DNA of 64,000 nt. It comes from Triatoma infestans (taxonomy: Eukaryota; Arthropoda; Insecta; Hemiptera; Reduviidae). The stretch is from assembly GCA_011037195.1 (NCBI GenBank), contig JAAEAF010006175.1:1-64000 (forward strand), read 5' to 3'. The translations under genes were made by a program, and so were the position numbers. Positions 57,242 through 64,000 of this stretch are shown here, piece by piece. Under the pieces are notes generated by a model. That model worked only from the letters and a program-made list of their open reading frames with translations, made no database searches and was not told the DNA's origin. Positions within the stretch are counted from its first letter, which is position 1, and each line of letters begins with the position of its first letter.

Positions 57242-57369
57242 CATCAGAGACATTTTCCGTGGTAACCTGCTTCATTTTGTGGTCATCGACCGATTTCGGG
57301 CGTTCGCCCATCTTCAGGATGCGTTTGTCAGTCAGTGGGATAACACAGACTTGCACAGAGCAAATTCAG
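57242..57369 (-). mobile_element. Hammerhead element H1, headless single-arm copy
   Basis: Minus strand: TTTGCTCTGTGCAAGTCTGT, GTTATCCCACTGACTGAC, hammerhead 57322-57281, then 3' end GGAAAATGTCTCTGATGA. The head is missing, as in 5' truncation. No clear flanking repeat was found. Confidence 0.75.
57281..57322 (-). ncRNA. Hammerhead ribozyme-like motif, near-intact
   Basis: GCAUC, CUGAAGA, extra U, GGGCGAACGCCC, GAAA, UCGGUC, GAUGACC. The only change from the 24955 motif is C to U in stem III, which can still pair as U:G. Confidence 0.68.
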
Positions 57370-57577
57370 TTTATACACTGATTATAATATATATGTACTC
57401 AACTGAATTCTATACTACTAATTTAATGCTAGTAATAAATTAAATTAATAATCAAAATTACTTGTATAAAATTCATTTATATGTACGTACAATATAAAAA
57501 TATATACTTTAGCTTATAAATTAGATATTGGATGTTTGTAGAGAGGGAAGGCTCTAAAGGTAAAACCACGGCGATCT

Positions 57578-57787
57578 AATAAAAGAGCTATTGTGGCTCC
57601 CAAAGTACACAATAAAAGAGCTATTGTGGCTCCCAAAGTACACAATAAAAGAGCTATTGTGGCTCCCAAAGTACACAATGAAAGAGCTATTGTGGCTCCC
57701 AAAGTACACAATAAAAGAGCTATTGTGGCTCCCAAAGTACACAATAAAAGAGCTATTGTGGCTCCCAAAGTACACAATAAAAAATAG
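57578..57787. repeat. 33-bp minisatellite, 6 copies
   Basis: Units start at 57578, 57611, 57644, 57677, 57710 and 57743 (AATAAAAGAGCTATTGTGG then CTCCCAAAGTACAC). All are identical but for one A-to-G in the fourth. Because 33 is a multiple of three, open frames run through the array on both strands, giving 11-residue periodic peptides. I read these as a by-product of the repeat. Confidence 0.95.
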
Positions 57788-57789
57788 TA

Positions 57790-59200
57790 CTATATAATAA
57801 TTAATATAATGAAAATAATAATAATTGTACTTTATTTGAGAAATACTACATTAACAAATAAACTTGACAAAGTACATAAGGCATGGCTGACGCCGTCTGC
57901 CAGAGTTTGGTATTGAGTTCATGATAAACTAAAAATTATACCTCAAAAAATAATTGTAATAGAAAATTACCAAAAAATAGCATACTAGGCATACAAAATA
58001 CAAATAAAATACACACAAACAAGAAATAAAAGAAATGCTAAAATAAAAAAAGATTAAATTATAAATTAAAAATTAAATTCTTTAATGGGGCTGAATCTAT
58101 AATTCCAGGCTTATCTGGCATACATAAGCAAATTGGAGCAAGTATACGCATTTCGTAAAGAATCTATTACAAATTGAGCGGAAAAAAATTTCGCACCGAA
58201 GCATCTCAAACGAAATTCGGATAAGATAGGGCACTCACACAGGAAATGATACAGATCCTCCCTTGCATTTAAATCACATTGCACGTTTTTCCTTGTATTC
58301 CAGTTTATCAACCCATGGTACATAGTTTAAATAAATAAATTCACTTATCAGTTTGAAAAGCCACCTTAGATCTGAAAGCTTTAATTGGGTATCAGAGTCA
58401 GCATAAAATATATTGAGCTTGCCACTTGTATCTAACAAAGTCCTGTACAAAACAAAACGCTCAGAGCTCATGGCACGATTCACAGACTCCTCCAAACTAA
58501 CCCGTTTTATTGTTTGCAAAGCGCCGAGAATTGAGACTCCCAACCCGACAAATTATCGAGGGAAAAATCAGAAGTCAAGGAGTACTTTTGGGCCAAGTTA
58601 GACCATTCTTTGAACCAAAGTATATTTTTGCTTACAATTTCGCAAGCTACAATTTTGGAAAAGCGATTATCGATGTCAGATAAGATCTTTAAACAAAATT
58701 TAAAATAGAGGCGCAAAGTGTAAATGTGAACCAGATCTAACCTAGTTTCAATATGCAAAATGTAAGTAGGAGCAGTAGAAGGTAGTGCAAACAACTTTTT
58801 GAGGAAATCCTCTGAAATTGCCCTAAATCTCAAAACGTTGGTAGCCCCAGACTTGAGCAGCATAACAGATTATGGAACGTAATACACTATTGTATACACG
58901 ATATTAGATCTTTAGACGGACTTCATTTAGTGAAAGAAAGTGATTCCACACTCTGTTTAAACCCAATTTAGCTACAGAAACTCTATCTTTAAAATGGTGC
59001 GTATAGGAGAGACGGGATGACAACGTTATAATTAAAATATCAACCCAATTAAAAAGCTTAGGCAAAACAGTAGAGTTGGTGTGGAGTAAGGCCCACTGCG
59101 GAATAGAAGACAATAAAAGGGTGGATGTTCTGGCAAAGCAAGTAGCGCTGAATGGCCCATTAATAGCGATATCTCTTCCTTATTCTGATTAGCATATGAA
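57790..59200 (-). mobile_element. Non-LTR retrotransposon, 3' half
   Basis: Read on the minus strand it holds the post-RT coding region, a 3' UTR (58110-57850), an AATAAA signal at about 57835-57830 (in CTCAAATAAAGTAC) and a TTATTATTATT tail at about 57826-57815. The 5' half is missing. The minisatellite abuts its tail. Confidence 0.82.
58111..59113 (-). pseudogene. LINE ORF2 C-terminal region (RT thumb to zinc knuckle)
   Basis: Pieces in order on the minus strand: KLGLNRVWNHFLSLNEVRLK, then RSIICYAAQVWGYQRFE (LINE block equivalent to YGxExWG), then after a frameshift FLKKLFALPSTAPTYILHIE and IYTLRLYFKFCLKIL. LSDLRWLFKLISE follows, and NAREDLYHFLCECPILSEFR (a CxxC-like, EDxxHxLxxCP zinc knuckle) ends it. 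Frames change near 58820, 58540 and 58320 and one stop interrupts the first piece. The clade is uncertain, but it differs from the Jockey copies in this window. Confidence 0.8.
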
Positions 59201-60013
59201 GCGTTAGTTCGTTTCATTAATAATATTCCTCTAAATAATAATTATATATGTGATAATTAAGTAGTGTAAACTGATGCCAGAAAATAAAAACAGGCTTAAC
59301 GGGTAACTGTGAGTGGGGGGGGGGGGGCTAGTAGCTATTGCCAGTGTGTTCGCTAAATCCTACTAATTTCACACATCAACTGTCTCTGCAGTTTCCTGCC
59401 TATTCGTACAAACTTTATGAGCTTGACAGGAATGTCAATGTAAGTTTTGTCCATATTATTAGACTGAGATACTCGCAGTGGGCCAGGATTCTTGATAAAC
59501 TGGCTATTCCCGTATGGGCATATTCTCCGTAAGATCACATTCCTCGTACATCTTTAGTAATGTATAATTCTCATTCCTGCTTGTTGTGATGATTGAATAT
59601 CCAATCGATGGCAAAGTAAGTAAGTTAAAACCAACTCCCTGACCAACCCTGTTGGACTTAAAACTTCATTTTTCTAAGTATAATAAAATCTGTAAATATG
59701 AAACCTTCACCTGATTTTGTCTTACTGCAATGTCTTGACTTTGACAATGACAGACAGTTTCTTGAAATTTGGAGATTTTACCCCACATTAGTTGCGTGAA
59801 TTATTACATAGATGAATTCTACGTAAATGGGACTTTCGAACTGTCGAAATCTCTTCATATAAGTGTACTAAGTTTAAAGAAAAATCATTTAAGCTATTTG
59901 GGACGGAACTTGTTGTCGGATCAATTTGAATTTTCTATGATTTTTCATTTTTCAAGTTATGCCCATATCCTAGTTAGTCTTAGCTCTTCAGGCATCTGGT
60001 TGAATCCCTTCTT
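59201..60013. other. Unassigned; G-run and weak LINE-like stretch
   Basis: A 13-base G-run lies at 59315-59327. ASYKLYELDR-like text and IIRLRYSQWARILDK at about 59450-59505 resemble LINE RNase H/C-terminal sequence (ITRLRxGHT) but too weakly to call. Confidence 0.4.
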
Positions 60014-60325
60014 GGGCATTGTGGTTTAAGGAGACACTTCTACGTAATTGGGTTTATGCCAGAACCCTTTTGTAGAGTCTGTGAGTCAGAAACACCCATC
60101 CATCTAATTAGGTTCAGGACCTTTGTTCGTAACAGGATTTCTATGGAAGAGCTTAGGTTATTTCCCTTTGAGGCTATGGCCCGATTTGTTCGGACTGCGG
60201 TGAATCTTAGATGGGTTTGTTGAATTTCAGTTTGAAGATGTTTTTCTTTGGGGCAGCTACAAGGGCCCAGTGAGGCTATAGATAGCGTACGGTTTGGTCC
60301 CTTCCCCACAGACGAATAATAATAA
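60014..60325 (+). pseudogene. LINE C-terminal coding end with 3' tail T1
   Basis: One frame is open from 60014 to a stop at 60221: GHCGLRRHFYVIGFMPEPFC, RVCESETPIHLI, then EELRLFPFEAMARFVRTAV. This is the C-terminal zinc knuckle of RNase H-bearing LINEs (GHCxLRRHL, CRxC, E-T-P-x-H). The 3' UTR carries GGGGCAGCTACAAGGGCCCA, GTTTGGTCCCTTCCCCACAG and a GAATAATAATAATAAC tail. It links the solo tails at 15728 and 16610 to their parent LINE. Confidence 0.8.
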
Positions 60326-60440
60326 TAACTGTCTTAGCTCTAAAAACAATTTTTTCATCCGTACATTATATATTTCCGATGAAAACTCAGTTTCCATATA
60401 TCAATCGCTTTAGTGAAAAACTATTGACTTAACCAACTTT
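60326..60440 (-). mobile_element. Family A 5'-end scrap
   Basis: CATCCGTACATTATATATTT with CCGATGAAAACTCAGTTTCC resembles the reversed 5' end. Confidence 0.45.
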
Positions 60441-61499
60441 TGTAAACCATTCTTTTTACTATCTTTGAACAACACCAGAGGTTTTCATATTTCTTCATAA
60501 TCTTGTTTAGAAAAATGGTGAAGATATGGTTGCTATCTAGAAGAGAAAGAATATAGGAATACATAAAGGAACACATAAAGTAGATAAAAAACTAGAAATA
60601 TAGGTACGTCACTGGGTATATTCATATATTTAATATATATACCTGGGTATTTGTATGTATGCCGGTAGATGGAGGGGGAGCTGTTGCTTTGTCCAAGTTC
60701 GATGTTTATTACCGAACTGTATACTAAGAAGGTTTACATTGTCCTCTCACTATATACTATTATGTACCCACAATATACAATAACAGGACCCACAATAAAT
60801 TCTATATAACCTTTTGTTATTAGTAAATGTAATAATAATAAAAAATAAAAATTATTATAATAGACCTTAAAGTTATTGACCTTCTGAACTTTTGTTATTG
60901 TGAGGTGACCACATGAGCGATGGTGCTGTAGAGAGTGAGTGGTTAAAAAATAAAATAAAAAGTAAAAAGATGACATAAATTGGACTTTTGTTTTATTTCT
61001 GTTAAGTTCAAAAGTTCAAGAAGTTAAAGAAGCCATCGTGTCAAAATCTAATTTGCAGAAACATTTCTTTAAATTAGGTTTTATGTTCTTTAAAAATAAT
61101 ATAATAATATAAAAATGACAGCATCATTATAAAGTTTAATTCGCTCTCTTATCTTTTTGTAAATCTTATACGATTACATTATTTGTAAGGTACCTTGAAT
61201 ATTTGTTTATATAGTTTGAATAGTTAGATAGTTTACCTAGAATGTTTGTTTATATAGTTTAGTCACAGTTTAAATTAATGGGATGGGTTATAGTTTCAAT
61301 AGTCAACAGTCAAAGACCTCTGAGGGACTGGGGCTGAACCTAGAACTAAACATTTAGAATCATTGGGCAAGTATCCAGCGTCTTTTAGCCGGAAATTCTT
61401 GCCTTTCGGAAAATGTATAGAATTCAACAACGGGTAATGCATTAGGAGATTGGGATCCTTTTTGACTAAACCACTGAGTTCTTACGAATAGCTTATCGA
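60441..61499. other. AT-rich DNA without recognised gene
   Basis: GTTTATATAGTTTGAATAGT and GTTTATATAGTTTAGTCACA near 61205 and 61248 form a loose duplication. Nothing else is supported. Confidence 0.4.
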
Positions 61500-62215
61500 A
61501 AATCGTTTGGGAATGCCTCGACAAACTTGATGACCTGGGCAGAAATAATATAGTAAAACTCTTTTTGTGGTCAGGGCATATTGGCCAGTATAATCTGTTC
61601 AGGAAATATGCAGCATTCCCATTAATAGGTTTGGAATCCTGTTGCAGGATAGCAATTAGTCAGACTACACATACAAGAAGAGTGTAGAAATCAGAAGGAG
61701 AAAACATTCGTCTAGAGAATTTTTCCAAGACTAAGGCAGGCCAGTGTTTTCTTGGGCATTTACGATCAGAAAAGAACTGAGGCGCATATCTGACTGAACA
61801 AAAGTAGGCTGTGTATTCTTGAAAAAACTGGGCCTAGAACCGAAAGCGCATACAGATTCTGTGAGGAGATGGAGAAAAGCGAACTCCTGTTACTTCTCCT
61901 GATGGACTACCACGATATCATGTAGAAGAAGTTTAGAAAACTAGGTATAAGACCGGATAGTGAACATTGAGATAACCTTCCTAGAACTTCCAGATCAGGA
62001 AATTTCTTGGAGAAATGAAATAAGGGCTTGAGTGTCCCCCTTTGCACCAATAAGGGGATAAGATAATCTTCCAAGAAAGAGAAGGTTTCCCTGTCTGTGG
62101 GTTGTTCAGTAGTGTCCGGCCGCTGTGTTGGATAATGCTAACTTGATTTGAAATAATAAACTTGTTGGTTAGAGACTTTTGTTGGCACAATACAGCACCG
62201 ACGCATAAAATAATA
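61500..62215 (+). pseudogene. RNase H-bearing LINE, C-terminal remnant
   Basis: IVWECLDKLDDLGRNNIVKL then FLWSGHIGQY (about 61501-61590) matches the RNase H stretch VWxCxxxLxxLGxxNxVxLxWVxGHxG. FPLIGLESCCRIAIS (about 61617-61660) matches the P-x-IGPEPxxGIS segment that follows. YRFCEEMEKSELLLL (about 61850-61895) resembles the zinc knuckle. The tail TTGGCACAATACAGCACCG and ATAAAATAATAATAG lies near 62183-62218. Several frames are broken. Confidence 0.68.
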
Positions 62216-62391
62216 ATAGCGAATGTATTAATTGTATGAATGTATTAATTATACGAATCTAATGTGCCATTAATATAGGCATTAGAAAATTTCATTATTT
62301 ATATTCAATATTGTTTGTCAGGGCTCTTTTTCTGTTTTATTCTTCCGTATTATTTTCTTTGTCATAAATTTAATTTCCACCATCTACATTC
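62216..62391. other. AT-rich spacer
   Basis: Nothing recognised. Confidence 0.4.
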
Positions 62392-62494
62392 CACAGTAAT
62401 GGTAATAAAGATTCTCGACCGATATATTAATAACTGCAGGAGATCTCGAGGAGCAGTAATTAAAATTACATTTTTTTTTTAAACTTATCTAACG

Positions 62495-62524
62495 TTTCGA
62501 CAAATTTATTGTCTTCTTCAGGGA
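62495..62524 (-). ncRNA. Hammerhead-like motif, left arm of H2
   Basis: Minus strand: GAUCC, CUGAAGA, A, GACAA-UAAAU-UUGUC, GAAA, CGUU, AGAU. Stem III is the minimal palindrome ACGU. Stem I would need GGAU, found in the other arm, so this arm has one damaging change. Confidence 0.5.
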
Positions 62525-63016
62525 TCTGTACAACAATAAAAAAAATAATAATAATAATAAAGAAATAGTGTTGAGACAATTATTAAATAACAGAAAACAA
62601 AACAAAAAAAAATTAAATTATTTACAAAAATAAATAAATGTTAAATGGGGTTACATATAATTTCCATCCTGGAAATTCCGATCCTTCATAAGGCTTGTGT
62701 TTTTTCTTTCCATCCCCCACTCCCTAATACTACCTTTTAATAACCTCTTTATCTACCACATACCTTCATTTCTGATGCCGTCATTACATAAGCAGCTCTT
62801 TCTGTCATATCAAGTTTTGTTTAGTATATTTTTTTGTGTTTAGTGTGTTTAATGAAAATTATATGTAACCCCGTTTAACATTTATTTATTTTTGTAAGTA
62901 ATTTAAATTTTTTTTTTTTTGTTTTCTATTATTTAATAATTGTCTCAACACTATTTTATTATTATTATTATCTATATTATTATTATTATTATTATTATTT
63001 TTTTTATTGTTGTACA

Positions 63017-63052
63017 GTTCCCTGAAGAAGACAATAAATTTGTCGAAACATT
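63017..63052 (+). ncRNA. Hammerhead-like motif, right arm of H2
   Basis: Plus strand: GUUCC, CUGAAGA, A, GACAA-UAAAU-UUGUC, GAAA, CAUU, GGAU. Stem III has lost its G and stem I one base. Together the two arms imply an ancestor with AUCC/GGAU and ACGU, a regular hammerhead layout. Confidence 0.5.
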
Positions 63053-63122
63053 GGATAAGTTTAAAAAATATGTAATTTTATTAATCGCTCCTCGAGATCT
63101 CCTACACTTATTCACAGTAATG

Positions 63123-63707
63123 TTAAGGTCCAGTCAACGCTGTGGATTTTCTGAGATTGTGGCGAGTTGTGAATTATGACTGTAACATTCTAGTAAGAGC
63201 AAGTCGTATGAACGTTAATAGCAGATTCGAGATGGTTACGTAAAATATTATTAAAATTAGCCGTTTCTAGTAACTTTTAGGAATCGACTAGTTTAATAAA
63301 TATTAATGTGGGTATTTTGGTGGGTTTACTTCTCCACTACATACGGGTTTATTTGACCGTTATACTAATTTTACCGCTAGAAGTAAACATTTATAATGAT
63401 GCAATCTAAACAAAAATGACAGTTAATCCTGATGTTAAATAAACGCCGAAATTAATTTAAAAAAAATTCATTCGGACACTAGATAAACGACGATCAGCTA
63501 TGGCTCATTTTTCTAAAAAAAGAAAACACAAGTTAAAATAACTATCGTAAATATTCACTTTAAGTGTATTTCTCTTTGTAAGTGATGTCAAGTTGGGGGT
63601 CATGCCAACACTAAGTGACTGACCTTTCAGCCTAAGTGACTGGCCAGTGTACGAGCTTCTACTTAAATTTGTTCTTTCTTTAAAAGTTTATATACCAGGT
63701 AAAAACA
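63123..63707. other. Unassigned, with a possible family A 3'-end scrap
   Basis: TAGTAAGAGCAAGTCGTATG at 63192 resembles the family A 3' end. AAGTGACTGRCC-type text is duplicated at about 63613 and 63633. Confidence 0.4.
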
Positions 63708-64000
63708 CAGTTTTTACTTTCTTTTATGGCTTTCAATGGAAGTGGTACATTGTGTCAAATTTTCTCAAATGAGTTTTTAGCGGAAGCACATGTTCTGAGA
63801 TTGTCGGCATAACAATAACAACAAATTGTTTTTAGCGATTAGAATATGCATTTGTTTGCGTATGCGTGTGTGTACGTAGTAAAATATCTCAAAAATGAAA
63901 TACCACTGGAAGCTCATACTGGATATTCCGTTTAGCTACCATCATCGTATCAGACAAATTCCGTCAACCAGAAATTCAACTTTACCCAAGGTTTCCACCA
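63708..64000 (+). mobile_element. Family A repeat, cut by window end
   Basis: TTTTTACTTTCTTTTATGGC, TTGTGTCAAATTTTCTCAAA with TGAGTTTTTAGCGG, GCGTATGCGTGTGTGTACG, AAAATATCTCAAAAATGAAA and GGATATTCCGTTTAG occur in family order. Confidence 0.72.

Larger units (their letters stand above)
62392..63122. mobile_element. 711-bp foldback element with 10-bp duplication and hammerhead-like arms (H2)
   Basis: CACAGTAATG at 62392-62401 and 63113-63122 flanks the insert 62402-63112. Long inverted arms run from GGAGATCTCGAGGAGC (62439) to TTACATATAATTTCCAT (about 62667) and back from about 62851 to GCTCCTCGAGATCTCC (63102). A ~180-base loop separates them. About 35 bases lie outside the left arm only, the same asymmetry as H1. 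Each arm carries CUGAAGA, an extra A, helix II GACAA/UUGUC and GAAAC. It contains (AAT)n and no coding sequence. Confidence 0.8.

Noticed and set aside
57578..57787. CRISPR-like array
   Set aside because: The units are contiguous with no variable spacers and the DNA is eukaryotic.
57514..57797. Periodic 11-residue proteins on both strands
   Set aside because: Explained by a 33-bp minisatellite whose unit lacks stops in these frames; no start context or flanking coding sequence.

Overview
The window looks like gene-poor eukaryotic DNA, most likely from an arthropod and perhaps an insect. It is strongly AT-rich, has no bacterial-style gene packing, carries many microsatellites, and is filled with decayed transposable elements. 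Jockey-type non-LTR retrotransposons, a PIF/Harbinger remnant and tRNA-derived SINEs point to a metazoan, and Jockey points to arthropods. I cannot name the species. I found no host protein-coding gene I would defend: every recognisable coding stretch is a broken piece of a mobile element.

Layout. Positions 1-2070 hold a Jockey element cut by the window edge, with frameshifts and its RT catalytic box deleted. Positions 2.2-12 kb hold copies of an abundant ~0.7-kb repeat (called family A here), two SINEs, and a Harbinger remnant at 10337-11392 nested inside a family A copy. Positions 12-25 kb are mostly featureless AT-rich DNA with short hairpin elements at 12321, 17692, 23219 and 24730, and small LINE scraps. 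Positions 28.6-29.8 kb hold a SINE and an RNase H-bearing LINE fragment; 36.2-37 kb an endonuclease fragment of an RTE-like LINE; 41.8-43.3 kb a second Jockey copy, itself split by a 234-bp insertion. Positions 49-54.8 kb hold LINE and SINE scraps and three long family A copies. Positions 57.2-62.2 kb hold a hairpin element, a 33-bp minisatellite, a minus-strand LINE and two RNase H-type LINE remnants. A long foldback element lies at 62402-63112.

The most interesting content is a set of small mobile elements whose conserved centre matches the hammerhead self-cleaving ribozyme: CUGANGA, helix II, GAAA, a very short palindromic stem III, then a UC or UU cleavage step. Seven loci belong to one family. 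Two are 300-bp foldback elements with one hammerhead in each arm, facing opposite ways; others are shorter head-plus-hammerhead versions. Four of the seven are bounded by direct repeats of 10-17 bp, so they were inserted as units. Three further loci (23219, 42201, 62402) carry different hammerhead-like cores, and two of these also have 10-12 bp flanking repeats. Hammerheads are known from Penelope-like elements and retrozymes, so this is probably a family of non-autonomous hammerhead retroelements. I infer its mobility from the flanking repeats; activity is untested.

Family A is the other dominating structure. It has 13-bp inverted ends (ACTTTCTCTTACT), terminal hairpins, no coding capacity and an internal GT/CA tract that has grown into long microsatellites in several copies.
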